From Bacillus sp. ISL-37 (GTDB lineage Bacteria > Bacillota > Bacilli > Bacillales > Cytobacillaceae): a DNA stretch of 64,000 bases. The notes below the pieces were generated by a model. It made no database searches. It was not told where the DNA came from and saw only the letters and a list, made by a program, of their open reading frames with translations. The translations under genes were made by a program, and so were the position numbers. Numbering within the stretch: the first letter of the stretch is position 1; each line of letters starts with the position of its first letter. Of this stretch, positions 50,362 through 59,445 are shown in pieces. The stretch lies in contig NZ_JAGGQL010000051.1 of assembly GCF_018613315.1 (NCBI RefSeq), positions 1 to 64,000 on the forward strand. The letters run 5' to 3'.

Positions 50362-51903
50362 ATGTACATGTTTCAAACCCTGAAGCGTGAGTTGCTGGCC
50401 GGGATTACGGTTTCGGTAGTGGCGCTGCCGCTTGCGTTGGCTTTTGGGATGCAGGCGACGGGTAATTCGGATGGGGCCATCATTGGTTTGTATGGTGCCA
50501 TTATCACTGGTTTTTTTGCGGCTTTATTTGGCGGGACGAAGAGCCAGGTTACTGGTCCGACTGGGCCGATTACGATCATTTTTACTGGAATCGTTGCTAC
50601 TCAGGGACTGGAATACGCCTTTATTGCCGCGTTTATGGGGGGGCTTTTTCAAATTGTCTTTGGGCTATTAAAAGCGGGCAATTATTTAAAGTTCATTCCC
50701 TTGCCGGTAGTCAGCGGTTTTATGAATGGAATTGCCATCATTATCATCATGGGGCAGCTGCAGTATGTGACGGGCAGCTTTTTGGTCGTGATATTGACGA
50801 TTGTCTTTATGCTCGTCGCGATGAAATGGATAAAGGTCATTCCGCCAAGCTTGATGGCATTGATTTTAGGGACAGTAGCGGTAATCATTTTGGAAAAAGT
50901 GGTTCCGGCCGTCCACTTCACACTGCCGTTTATCAACGATTTTATTTTCTTTGACAGCGTTGACCGGATTGGCGAGATCCCCAAAGGATTGCCACAATTC
51001 CATTTGCCAATTGCTGATCTCGGTGTCATTATACAATTGATTCCGGCGGCGTTAAGCATTGCGGTTCTCGGATCGATTGACTCATTGCTGACATCGGTTG
51101 TCATGGACAATATGACGGGGACAAAGCACAAGAGCAATAAAGAGCTAATTGGACAGGGAATCGGTAACACCCTTGGTGGATTATTCGGTGCGATGCCTGG
51201 TGCTGGTGCTACTGTCCGTTCAGTCGTGAACCTAAGAAGCGGCGGGCAAACTGCTTTATCTGCGATGATCCATAGCGTTGCTTTGCTGTTGTTCATGCTC
51301 GTTTTCGGACCGCTGGCGGAAGAAATTCCACTCGCAGTGCTAGCAGGAATTTTGATCATGACAGGTATTACAATGTTCGATTATGACAGCTTGAAAATCC
51401 TTAAGGATGAACCGCGCACAGACGCAGCGGTCATGCTGGTGACGATGATTTTAACAGTAGCGATTGACCTTATGGTTGCGGTTGGTGTCGGAATCGTGAT
51501 TAGTGCGCTGATTTTCATGAAGCGGATGAGTGAGGAAGGTTTTAAGATTAATAGTAAAACGGAAAATGGTTTAAAGGTTTATAGCCTGGAAGGACCTCTT
51601 TACTTTGGGGCCACAGAGCTAATAACGAAAACAATAAGTTCGGATAGCAGTCCTGATATTGTTATAGATATAGAAAAAGTAACGGTTGTGGATGCTTCTG
51701 GAGCAATACTCCTGCTGCAACTTAAGGACCAGTTGAAAGAGCGAGGACAGAACCTTTACCTTGTCGGCAACGACCTTGACCTAGGCGGGATCCTGCGGAA
51801 GATGAATATATTCCATGAATTTGGGACTGCTGGACACTTTGAAACCATGGAAGAATTACTTACATATTTAAAGTTTAATAACAAACTAGTTTACGGTGCC
51901 TGA
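50362..51903 (+). CDS. SulP-family anion transporter with STAS domain
   Basis: 513 residues. SulP membrane domain of about 10-14 helices (ALPLALAFGMQATGNSDGAI, GSIDSLLTSVVMDNMTGTKH, GAMPGAGATVRSVVNLRSGG), followed by a C-terminal STAS domain (about 405-500, VVDASGAILLLQLKDQL). Transports sulfate, bicarbonate or other inorganic anions by proton or sodium symport; the substrate cannot be assigned. GAAAGAAGG precedes the ATG. Confidence 0.9.
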   Translation: MYMFQTLKRELLAGITVSVVALPLALAFGMQATGNSDGAIIGLYGAIITGFFAALFGGTKSQVTGPTGPITIIFTGIVATQGLEYAFIAAFMGGLFQIVFGLLKAGNYLKFIPLPVVSGFMNGIAIIIIMGQLQYVTGSFLVVILTIVFMLVAMKWIKVIPPSLMALILGTVAVIILEKVVPAVHFTLPFINDFIFFDSVDRIGEIPKGLPQFHLPIADLGVIIQLIPAALSIAVLGSIDSLLTSVVMDNMTGTKHKSNKELIGQGIGNTLGGLFGAMPGAGATVRSVVNLRSGGQTALSAMIHSVALLLFMLVFGPLAEEIPLAVLAGILIMTGITMFDYDSLKILKDEPRTDAAVMLVTMILTVAIDLMVAVGVGIVISALIFMKRMSEEGFKINSKTENGLKVYSLEGPLYFGATELITKTISSDSSPDIVIDIEKVTVVDASGAILLLQLKDQLKERGQNLYLVGNDLDLGGILRKMNIFHEFGTAGHFETMEELLTYLKFNNKLVYGA

Positions 51904-52003
51904 GGAAGATCAGATGGAGTATATTTTATACAATATTGTTGCCAAAATTTTCTTTAACAGGTACAATGTGAAAGTATTCAAATAACTTAAGGAGGCAGTC
52001 GAA

Positions 52004-52107
52004 ATGTTGAACACAACTAATGGAACAGCAACTACAATTTCATATGTTTTACCTTCGGCCTGCCTGTATTGTGTGTAGTAGCGCTTATTTTTGTCATGTT
52101 AAAATAA
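52004..52107 (+). pseudogene. single-helix membrane microprotein with a one-base frameshift
   Basis: A strong ribosome site (TAAGGAGGC) precedes an ATG. As written the frame gives 24 residues and stops at 52076-52078. Adding one T to the T4 run at 52047-52050 restores a 34-residue protein ending YVFTFGLPVLCVVALIFVML-K, an obvious transmembrane helix, before TAA at 52105-52107. A terminator follows. Either the gene is freshly frameshifted, is read by slippage, or the base is a sequencing error. Confidence 0.55.
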
Positions 52108-52113
52108 CTGCGT

Positions 52114-52146
52114 AACCACAGACTGGGATGTCTGTGGTTTTTTTGT
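52114..52146 (+). terminator. intrinsic terminator
   Basis: AACCACAGAC (52114-52123) / GTCTGTGGTT (52130-52139) followed by TTTTTT. It follows the microprotein frame. Confidence 0.9.
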
Positions 52147-52185
52147 GCCTAAAAAAACGAATGTATGTTCTTGGAGAGTGATAAT

Positions 52186-53211
52186 GTGATTACAGTTGAA
52201 AATTTGAAGAAGGAATATAAATTGGTGAAGCGCGACCCTGGTCTTAAGGGAGCGATCAAGTCGCTTTTTAACCGTAAGTATGAGACAAAGCAGGCGGTGA
52301 AGGGGATTAATTTTACCATTGAGCAGGGTGAGACGGTTGGCTATATCGGTGCGAATGGTGCTGGCAAGTCGACGACAATCAAGATGCTGACGGGGATTCT
52401 TACGCCGACATCCGGAAAGGTGACGGTTAATGGGCTGGTGCCATATGAAAACCGGCAGAAGAATGCGGTCAATATCGGAGCGGTCTTCGGGCAGCGGACG
52501 CAGCTATTCTGGGACATTCCGGTTCGTGAATCTTATAATCTGTTAAAACATATTTACGAGATTCCGGAGCAGGAGTATCAGGAGACAGTCGAGATGTTCA
52601 CTGAGGTTTTAAACCTAGAGCCATTACTCGGCATCCCGGTCAGACAGCTTTCGCTTGGGCAGAAAATGCGCTGTGAACTGGCTGCAGCCTTCCTTCACAG
52701 GCCAAAAGTTGTTTACCTGGATGAGCCGACAATCGGTCTAGATATTGCCGTAAAAGTGAAAATCAGGAAGTTTATCAAAGAAATGAATCAGCGCTGGGGC
52801 ACAACAGTGCTGCTGACTACACATGACATGCAGGACATCGAGGAGATTTGCGACCGGATCATCATTATTGATGGAGGTACGATTCTGTACGATGGTGGGC
52901 TTGAGCAGATTAAAAAACAATTCGGCCAACAGCGGGTGATCCATTTTGAACTGGCAGATAAGGAAAAATTCGTACTGCCTTCGTCGCTCACTGGTCAGGT
53001 GGAACTTTTAGCGAATGAAGAAGAAACGAAGGTCAGCTTAGGGTTTGACCATGAGACTGTTAAAAGCTCGTTCGTCATTTCGGAAATGATGAGCATGTAT
53101 GAAATTGGTGATTTGAATATAGCGGATCCTAAGATCGAGACGATCGTAGAGGAGCTCTACAACAAGCAGGAAAAGGGGGGAGAGCATGAGAAAGTATTGG
53201 CAAATAGCTAA
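52186..53211 (+). CDS. ABC-2 type exporter, ATPase subunit
   Basis: 341 residues. Walker A GANGAGKST, Q-loop FGQRTQLFW, signature LSLGQKMRCELAAA and Walker B VVYLDEPTIGLD, in the COG4586 subgroup characterised by the extended KGAIKSLFNRKYETKQAVKG N terminus. Works with the two following permeases as an exporter; substrate unknown. GGAGAGTG favours GTG 52186; ATG 52165 is an alternative. Overlaps the first permease by 26 bases. Confidence 0.9.
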   Translation: MITVENLKKEYKLVKRDPGLKGAIKSLFNRKYETKQAVKGINFTIEQGETVGYIGANGAGKSTTIKMLTGILTPTSGKVTVNGLVPYENRQKNAVNIGAVFGQRTQLFWDIPVRESYNLLKHIYEIPEQEYQETVEMFTEVLNLEPLLGIPVRQLSLGQKMRCELAAAFLHRPKVVYLDEPTIGLDIAVKVKIRKFIKEMNQRWGTTVLLTTHDMQDIEEICDRIIIIDGGTILYDGGLEQIKKQFGQQRVIHFELADKEKFVLPSSLTGQVELLANEEETKVSLGFDHETVKSSFVISEMMSMYEIGDLNIADPKIETIVEELYNKQEKGGEHEKVLANS

Positions 53212-53974
53212 AGGGCGGATGCAGGAGAATACTGCCTATTCCGCCTGGTACTGGGCCGGGACTGTGTCTTCCGTGATGAGGCTGTTGATTATTTACTTCT
53301 TCTGGCAGGCGGTTTACGCGAACCAGACGACGATTCAAAATATTAATCTGGAAACGATGCTGACGTATATCGTAATTGCGATGCTGATTCAGGGTTTTGT
53401 CGGCGGTGTAGGAAATGAGCTTGCCGAGAATATCAAGGAGGGGCAAGTAGCAATCGAGCTGATGCGTCCTTACGATATGATTTTTAAAATGTTCGCGGTG
53501 GATATTGGGGAGAAAATCATGTACCTAATCCAGGGGACGTTGCCGATGGTGCTGATTGCTTACTTCTTCATGGATTTAAGCTTCCCAAAATCACCTGAGA
53601 CGATTTTGTTATTCGTGGTGAGTGCGCTAGTGGGTATCTGGATTGGTACGTTCTTCGATTTCCTCGTCGGTGTTCTCGCGTTCTGGACGGTCAATGTCTG
53701 GGGTGTCAGAGTGCTGAAGGAATCACTGATCACCTTTTTCTCAGGGGCGCTCGTTCCGATTACACTTTTTCCGGATTGGCTCAGGACGATAACTGAATTC
53801 CTGCCGTTCCAAGCGATGGTGTATCTGCCGGTCTCGATTTATTCCGGATTGATTAGCGGAACAGAAGTTTACATGGCACTTGGAGTCCAGTTATTCTGGC
53901 TCATTTCATTGTATGTTTTGGTAAGGCTAATCTGGTCGCAGGCGATTAAACAGATTACGATTTTTGGAGGATAG
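53186..53974 (+). CDS. ABC-2 family exporter permease 1
   Basis: 262 residues, six predicted transmembrane helices, in the ABC-2 permease family that pairs two permeases with a COG4586 ATPase. Opening MRKYWQIAKGRMQENTAYSA; the conserved amphipathic coupling region LAENIKEGQVAIELMRPYDM precedes the fourth helix. AAAGGGGGGAG precedes the ATG. Second gene of a three-gene operon. Confidence 0.87.
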   Translation: MRKYWQIAKGRMQENTAYSAWYWAGTVSSVMRLLIIYFFWQAVYANQTTIQNINLETMLTYIVIAMLIQGFVGGVGNELAENIKEGQVAIELMRPYDMIFKMFAVDIGEKIMYLIQGTLPMVLIAYFFMDLSFPKSPETILLFVVSALVGIWIGTFFDFLVGVLAFWTVNVWGVRVLKESLITFFSGALVPITLFPDWLRTITEFLPFQAMVYLPVSIYSGLISGTEVYMALGVQLFWLISLYVLVRLIWSQAIKQITIFGG

Positions 53975-53985
53975 GAGGCGATTCT

Positions 53986-54777
53986 ATGCGTCGTTATACG
54001 AGATTATATTGGGAGTTTGCGAAGAGCCATATGAAGGTGATGATGGAGTACCGAATCGACTTTTTGATCGGTGTCGCCTCCGTCATGCTTGAGCAGTTTG
54101 CTTCGATCTTTTTTGTAAAAGTGGTGTTCGACCACATTGAGCAGATCAATGGCTGGTCGTTTTACGAGATATTGTTCATCTACGGAATTGCAGCAACGGG
54201 CCGCTCGATTCACCAGATATTCTTTGATAATCTATGGACGCTTGGCTGGCAGTATATCCGGCCAGGTAAGCTGGATCGTTTGCTGATCAGGCCGGTCAAT
54301 CCATTGTTCCATGTCGTTGCGGACAGATTGCATCAGGACGGTTTTGGCCAGCTGATCATCGGGTTAATTATCTTGGGAACAGCGATTCCACAGCTTGACC
54401 TCGTTTGGGGAGCAGCGGAAATTGCGATGCTGGTTGTCATGATCATCTCATCCGGGTTGATTTTCGTGGCGATCAACTTATTTTTCGCGACGTTCAGTTT
54501 CTGGATGATCGACAGTCTGCCGATTGTCTGGGCAGTCTTCAACCTGAGTGACTTTGCCAGATACCCATTGACCATTTATCACAAGGGAATCCGCATGTTC
54601 CTGACTTGGATCATTCCTTACGGTTTCACTGCATTCTATCCAGCGGCCTATTTTATTGACAAGTCGGGCTACAAGGAATTTGCGCTCTGCACACCGGTTG
54701 CAGCAGTTGTTTGTTGTGTCCTTGCCTATTCATTCTGGAATAGAGGCTTGAAGGCTTTCGCTAGTACTGGCAGTTAA
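53986..54777 (+). CDS. ABC-2 family exporter permease 2
   Basis: 263 residues, six predicted transmembrane helices. Begins MRRYTRLYWEFAKSHMKVMM, with the conserved LGWQYIRPGKLDRLLIRPVN coupling segment equivalent to that of permease 1. Completes the transporter. ATAGGAGGCG precedes the ATG, 11 bases after the previous stop. The 121-base gap after it can form a long-range ACCCGACG (54788-54795) / CGTCGGGT (54851-54858) stem of unknown meaning. Confidence 0.87.
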   Translation: MRRYTRLYWEFAKSHMKVMMEYRIDFLIGVASVMLEQFASIFFVKVVFDHIEQINGWSFYEILFIYGIAATGRSIHQIFFDNLWTLGWQYIRPGKLDRLLIRPVNPLFHVVADRLHQDGFGQLIIGLIILGTAIPQLDLVWGAAEIAMLVVMIISSGLIFVAINLFFATFSFWMIDSLPIVWAVFNLSDFARYPLTIYHKGIRMFLTWIIPYGFTAFYPAAYFIDKSGYKEFALCTPVAAVVCCVLAYSFWNRGLKAFASTGS

Positions 54778-54898
54778 GTTAAAAGCAACCCGACGAGTAT
54801 AGGGAACTATCAGATAATACGTTCGTTTTCGGATTGCCCAATAGGACTTCCGTCGGGTATGATGAAAATAAAATAGTTTGATAGAGGTGGCGAGTGTA

Positions 54899-55252
54899 GT
54901 GGAGAACAAGTCAGTTAGAGAAGTATGGCAGGAAATCGAAAAGGTCATGAAAGAAAGACCAGAGCCGATTCAAGGCATGAATGTTGTTTATCAGTATGAT
55001 ATCACAGGCGACGACACCGGTACATTCCAGCTATTTATTTCCGACGGATCTGCCCGGGTGGTTGAAGGAACGGAAGGCACTCCAGATTGCACCCTAAAGC
55101 TTTCAGACAAAAACTTCAAGAAGATGATCATGGGCAAGCTGAACGGAACAGCAGCCTTCATGACAGGAAAGCTCAAAATCCAGGGCAGCATGGGACTCGC
55201 ACTCAAACTCGAAGGAATCCTCAATGAATACAATCTAAGCGAAACAGCTTAA
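54899..55252 (+). CDS. SCP2 sterol-transfer-family protein
   Basis: 117 residues of the SCP2 fold: an N-terminal helix, strands around VYQYDITGDDTGTFQLFISD and the C-terminal MIMGKLNGTAAFMTGKLKIQ-GSMGLALKLEGIL segment that closes the lipid-binding tunnel. Likely binds fatty acyl groups. GTG 54899 lies eight bases after AGGTGG; a longer TTG start at 54878 would overlap that site. Followed by a strong terminator. Confidence 0.88.
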   Translation: MENKSVREVWQEIEKVMKERPEPIQGMNVVYQYDITGDDTGTFQLFISDGSARVVEGTEGTPDCTLKLSDKNFKKMIMGKLNGTAAFMTGKLKIQGSMGLALKLEGILNEYNLSETA

Positions 55253-55256
55253 CAAG

Positions 55257-55290
55257 AAAGGACCAGGCGAATGAAGCCTGGTCCTTTCCC
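55257..55290 (+). terminator. intrinsic terminator
   Basis: AAAGGACCAGGC (55257-55268) / GCCTGGTCCTTT (55275-55286), just after the SCP2 gene. Confidence 0.9.
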
Positions 55291-55430
55291 ATTCCATAAA
55301 AAATTCCTTTAATAACATAAAAAATATTTATTAAAAATTTACCGCACTATGAGACAAAAAGTAACAAGATGTGACACATCCTGATATAATAAGGCTATCA
55401 ATGTGCGGAAAATTTAAGGAGATTCCCTTT

Positions 55431-56651
55431 ATGGACCAATTAAGAAAAAATACGGCTTTATTATACGAGGAAGTTAAAGCGGTTAAGTACTTTCTCACAA
55501 TATTCTATCTCATTCTATTACCATATGATTTCACGTATTATTATTTAATTCCATATTTTAATAAAACGGAGATTGGCCTTCCTGCTCAAGGTATGGGTTT
55601 TATCTTTCATATTATTCTCTTTGCATTATTACCTGTAGGTATGTACCTAGTAAAAAAGGGTAATCCCGAAAAAGTAAAGTATCTTTATTTCTTTGTTTTT
55701 ATGTTTGTAGACTTTATAAATAACTTCTTAATTTATTGGGGTACAGATCATGAGTTTAAAAGTGGTCATATACTAGAAATATACTTTATTCTTTTCTCTC
55801 CAATTTTTGTAAGTAATAGATTCTTCTGGACTATGACACTTGGTTTCTTTGTTAAATACATGATAATGGGAGTAATCTTTCAATCTCCTAAAGTACTCAT
55901 TCCAATGGCCTTAATTATTTTTATTGCAATCATTGCATGGATATTGTTAACACGGTTTCAATCGTACTTAAATGCGATTAAATCTGTTTATGAAGATTTG
56001 AGGCAGAAAGAAAAACTGGCTGTCATTGGTCAGATGGCAACGGCTGTAGCACATGAAATTAAAAATCCATTATCAGCACTTAAAGGCTTTACCCAGCTTC
56101 AGCAGGAAAAGGATAAAGGAGACGATCAGTATTATCCGATAATGTTAAATGAAATTGATAGAATTAACGGTATTGTCAATGACCTTTTAATTTTAGGAAA
56201 ACCTAATACAGCAATAAAGAAACCAAAAAAAATTGAAGAGATTATTCAATACGTAATATCCGTAATTGATCCACACGCCCAGAGAAAGGATATCAATATA
56301 ATTCTTGATACGAAAGATTCTCCAGTCCTTTTATGTGATGAAAACCAACTAAAGCAAGTCTTTATCAATCTAATAAAAAATGCAATGGAAGCAATGCCCG
56401 AAGGTGGTACTGTTTCCATTCGAACTAAAACAAAAGATAATAAGGTTGAAGTCTCCGTCATCGATGAAGGGTGTGGGATTGAACCAGACAAACTGGCTAA
56501 GTTGGGAGAACCTTTCTATACAACTAAACAAAGTGGAAACGGCTTGGGGTTAATGGTTACTAAAAAAATTATTGAAGAACATGGTGGAGGTATAGTGATC
56601 GATAGTGAGCTTGGTAAAGGAACGCAGGTCACTATAAATATACCAGCCTAA
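55431..56651 (+). CDS. membrane sensor histidine kinase, sporulation-kinase-like
   Basis: 406 residues. Six N-terminal transmembrane helices (about 15-185) form a sensor domain shared with the HD-GYP protein downstream. Then HisKA with phosphoacceptor His208 in TAVAHEIKNPLSALKG and HATPase_c with ENQLKQVFINLIKNAMEAMP, VIDEGCGI and NGLGLMVTKKIIEEHGG. The H-box style is that of Kin-type phosphorelay kinases (KinA-KinE), and no response regulator is adjacent, so Spo0F is a possible partner. AAGGAG fixes ATG 55431; an extended -10 TGATATAAT lies at 55382-55390. Confidence 0.87.
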   Translation: MDQLRKNTALLYEEVKAVKYFLTIFYLILLPYDFTYYYLIPYFNKTEIGLPAQGMGFIFHIILFALLPVGMYLVKKGNPEKVKYLYFFVFMFVDFINNFLIYWGTDHEFKSGHILEIYFILFSPIFVSNRFFWTMTLGFFVKYMIMGVIFQSPKVLIPMALIIFIAIIAWILLTRFQSYLNAIKSVYEDLRQKEKLAVIGQMATAVAHEIKNPLSALKGFTQLQQEKDKGDDQYYPIMLNEIDRINGIVNDLLILGKPNTAIKKPKKIEEIIQYVISVIDPHAQRKDINIILDTKDSPVLLCDENQLKQVFINLIKNAMEAMPEGGTVSIRTKTKDNKVEVSVIDEGCGIEPDKLAKLGEPFYTTKQSGNGLGLMVTKKIIEEHGGGIVIDSELGKGTQVTINIPA

Positions 56652-56689
56652 TAAATTATGTCTATATAATGAAAATATATCCAATAAAT

Positions 56690-56735
56690 AAACCAAAAGG
56701 ACTATTTTAATAAATAGTCCTTTTGGTTTATAATA
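56690..56735 (+). terminator. intrinsic terminator of the kinase gene
   Basis: Perfect 18-bp inverted repeat at 56690-56707 and 56712-56729 with a 4-base loop; core AAAAGGACTATTT / AAATAGTCCTTTT. Confidence 0.85.
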
Positions 56736-56886
56736 AAGAAAATTGTCGAAAGTTAGCAAAATATAAAATAGGTAAAATGATTCATTTTTTTCTTATTTCA
56801 ATAAAACTATTAAACCAGAAAAAAATGTTGGCGATATGAATGTAAACAATGATTCAATTAATTGACAGAAAACGCGGGGTACTCTC

Positions 56887-58095
56887 ATGCATTCAACAGT
56901 GAAAAGTTCTAGCTTAAACCATGAAGAAAAAAGGGCTATTACTTGGTTTTTAGCGCTATTCTACAGTATTTCAATTACATATGATTTTTTCTATTATTAC
57001 ATATATAAAAAGTTCATTGTTCATATTGAGCCAGGTTTACCGGGTGCTTTTGGCTATTGGTATTATATTTTTATGATTGGTCTTATTCCAATAGCTCACT
57101 ATTTAAATAAAACAAACAGAACATCATCGATAAAATACATTTTTATCATGTGTTTCGTCCTTCTTTCAATTGTAAATGACGGTGTTACATATTGGGGAAA
57201 TTCAATGGAGTATGCGAGCGGAAATGTAGTTGAAGTCTTTTTAATCTTATTTTCGCCAATCTTTGTGAATAAACGGTTTTTCATGATTGTTTTTAACGGC
57301 ATGCTTTTTAAATACCTTTTTATTGGCATCTTGCTTAGGACAAATGAGGTACTTTTCCCATTAATTCTAGTTTTAGTATTGGCTGGTATTGCTTACGTTG
57401 TTTTGAAGAGATTCATGGGTTATGTTGATGCAATAAAAACATCATATGATACGCAACTCGAAGGTATTGTTAAAGGGGTTATTGCCACTATTGAACTAAA
57501 AGATCCATATACCAAAGGACATAGTGAGCGTGTTGCGCAATATGCTCATATGCTAGCTATCGCCACAGGAAAATACTCCAAGGAAGAATTGAACGCTTTT
57601 TATTATGCGTGCTTGCTGCATGATATTGGGAAGGTGAATATCCCTGACCATATACTTATGAAACCTGGAAAGTTGACAAAGGAAGAGTATGAGATTATCA
57701 AAACCCATCCTGAGGTTGGGGCTGAGGCAATCATGAAAGTGAATGGAATAGGGGATGGCATCGACATTATAAAATCACATCATGAAAGATGGGATGGCAA
57801 AGGATATCCTGAGCAGTTAAGTGGTTCAGAAATCCCTTATCTAGCAAGAGTTGTTTCTATTGCTGATGCCTTTGATGCAATGACTTCTTCAAGATCATAT
57901 CGATCTGCGATGCCAGTAGGTGAGGCATATGACCGGATATTAGCTGGAGCAGGGACCCAATTTGATCCTCATTTGGTTGAAGTTTTTAAAGAGATCTTTT
58001 CAACATGGGTTGAATTTCACGATAAATATCAAAGATCTATGGATTTACCAGCAAATTTATTTGATACGTCCGTAAAAAAGGAGGTGACAATATGA
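56887..58095 (+). CDS. HD-GYP domain protein with kinase-type membrane sensor
   Basis: 402 residues. The N-terminal six-helix domain (about 15-185) parallels that of the kinase at 55431 (shared TYWG/IYWG and LILFSPIFV-x-x-RFF). The C-terminal HD-GYP domain has HSERVAQYAHMLA, the HD pair at 245-246 in CLLHDIGKVNIPD, HHERWDGKGYPEQL (GYP at 306-308) and VSIADAFDAMTSSRSYR. Likely cyclic-di-GMP phosphodiesterase. Its last codons overlap the ATG of a tiny peptide gene (ATGA), with the peptide's ribosome site inside this gene. Confidence 0.87.
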   Translation: MHSTVKSSSLNHEEKRAITWFLALFYSISITYDFFYYYIYKKFIVHIEPGLPGAFGYWYYIFMIGLIPIAHYLNKTNRTSSIKYIFIMCFVLLSIVNDGVTYWGNSMEYASGNVVEVFLILFSPIFVNKRFFMIVFNGMLFKYLFIGILLRTNEVLFPLILVLVLAGIAYVVLKRFMGYVDAIKTSYDTQLEGIVKGVIATIELKDPYTKGHSERVAQYAHMLAIATGKYSKEELNAFYYACLLHDIGKVNIPDHILMKPGKLTKEEYEIIKTHPEVGAEAIMKVNGIGDGIDIIKSHHERWDGKGYPEQLSGSEIPYLARVVSIADAFDAMTSSRSYRSAMPVGEAYDRILAGAGTQFDPHLVEVFKEIFSTWVEFHDKYQRSMDLPANLFDTSVKKEVTI

Positions 58096-58163
58096 AAATC
58101 CGTAAATTAAATAAAGTGAAAACTACTTGCTGGTGGTGTAACTATCTTCCAATCATGCCATAA
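58092..58163 (+). CDS. 23-residue peptide, candidate signal or RiPP precursor
   Basis: Starts ATG in an ATGA overlap with the HD-GYP stop and has a near-perfect ribosome site AAGGAGGTGA (58079-58088 approximately). A basic N half (MKIRKLNKVK) is followed by a hydrophobic, cysteine- and tryptophan-rich C half TTCWWCNYLPIMP. Immediately followed by a terminator. Such a composition is typical of processed or modified peptides; the next gene codes for an M50 protease with an RRE-like domain. I know no named family for it. Confidence 0.7.
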   Translation: MKIRKLNKVKTTCWWCNYLPIMP

Positions 58164-58169
58164 TGGAAG

Positions 58170-58196
58170 GGATGCTTTTTTAAAGCATCCTTATTT
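58170..58196 (+). terminator. intrinsic terminator after the peptide gene
   Basis: GGATGCTTT (58170-58178) / AAAGCATCC (58182-58190) followed by TTATTT. May give partial termination so the peptide is made in excess over the protease. Confidence 0.8.
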
Positions 58197-58232
58197 AATT
58201 GCATAAAATGTGCAGTAAGAGGTGGGTTTTTC

Positions 58233-59411
58233 ATGGGAATTACCTATAATAGCCAGCTTAAACTTCATCAATTAGTCTTTCGTGAAGAAAAGCAGAACTA
58301 TATTGTAGAAGATACTATTACTAACGAATTCTATGAAATGCCAAAAGTATGTATTGAAGCTATTAAATTGATACAGGAAAATGTACCTTTAAATGAGATT
58401 GAAACTAATCTAAAAAAACAATACGAAGATGAAGAAATCGATATAATTGACTTTGTTAATCAATTGGTAGAACTGGAAATTGTGTGCGAACTAGATGGTG
58501 AAAAAGTATCGATTAATATTGTAAATAAAAAAGATGCAGATTTTCAGTGGGTTCCTGAAAGGCTGGGCCAAATACTCTTCAACGATACTACCACAAAAAT
58601 CTATGTTGGTATGCTTATTGCAAGTATAATGATGTTTATTTTTAATCCTGGTTTGATTCCACATTATAAGGATATATTTATTTATGAATTAATGATTGAA
58701 AATGTTGCAGCCATAATTTTAATAACTTTGATTTTAGTCTTACTCCATGAGTTTGGACATATTATTGCGATCAGGGGAGAAGGTTTGAATGCCAAGCTTG
58801 AACTGGGTCATAGATTATTTTTCGCTGTACTTGAGACAGACCTGACTCAGGCTTGGAAGTTGCCGCCACAAAAAAGAAATAAGTTATTGTATGCTGGTTT
58901 GTATATAGATATTGTGGTGATTTTCACCTCATTAATCCTGTTACTCGTTAGTACAGACGGGCTTTTTTCAGGTATTTTAGGTATTGTGGTTTTTAATACT
59001 CTAATAAGGCTTATCTATCAACTTTGCGTTTTTATGAAAACAGACTTTTATTATATTATTGAAAACATCACTGGTTGTTATAATTTAATGGAAAACGGCC
59101 AGCACTATCTGAGTAAAAGGATTCCATTTATAAAAACAAGCCATGCAACTGTGTCATTTTCTGGAGAAGAGAAGGTGATAAGAAGATATGCTTATTTCTA
59201 TATAATAGGCATCCTGCTCACCCTGCTCATCACCGCCTACTACTACATCCCACAATTGATATTCGCTGTGAATGAAATCATGTTGCCGGGATTCTTGGAA
59301 CCAATCACCAGCATTCGTTTTTGGGATTCGGTTGTCTTTTTGCTGCAAATATTGTTAGTTTCAGGTTTATTGATTTACTCATGGACAAAGAAATATCGTT
59401 TAAGCAGTTAA
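58233..59411 (+). CDS. M50-type membrane protease with N-terminal PqqD/RRE-like domain
   Basis: 392 residues. Residues 1-105 read like a PqqD/RRE winged helix (YIVEDTITNEFYEMPKVC, then a helix-rich FVNQLVELEIVCELDG). The rest has about six transmembrane helices with the zinc motif HEFGH (172-176) and a later TDFYYIIENITGCYNLMENG (Asp271), the layout of RiPP-associated M50 proteases such as those near yydF and skf. Likely cuts and/or exports the adjacent 23-residue peptide. AGAGGTGGG precedes the ATG. Confidence 0.8.
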   Translation: MGITYNSQLKLHQLVFREEKQNYIVEDTITNEFYEMPKVCIEAIKLIQENVPLNEIETNLKKQYEDEEIDIIDFVNQLVELEIVCELDGEKVSINIVNKKDADFQWVPERLGQILFNDTTTKIYVGMLIASIMMFIFNPGLIPHYKDIFIYELMIENVAAIILITLILVLLHEFGHIIAIRGEGLNAKLELGHRLFFAVLETDLTQAWKLPPQKRNKLLYAGLYIDIVVIFTSLILLLVSTDGLFSGILGIVVFNTLIRLIYQLCVFMKTDFYYIIENITGCYNLMENGQHYLSKRIPFIKTSHATVSFSGEEKVIRRYAYFYIIGILLTLLITAYYYIPQLIFAVNEIMLPGFLEPITSIRFWDSVVFLLQILLVSGLLIYSWTKKYRLSS

Positions 59412-59440
59412 AAAGACAGCCGGGTGGCTGTCTTTTGGTT
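59410..59440. terminator. bidirectional intrinsic terminator
   Basis: AAAAAGACAGCC / GGCTGTCTTTT around 59411-59436, between the convergent M50 and M20 genes. Confidence 0.85.
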
Positions 59441-59445
59441 TTATC

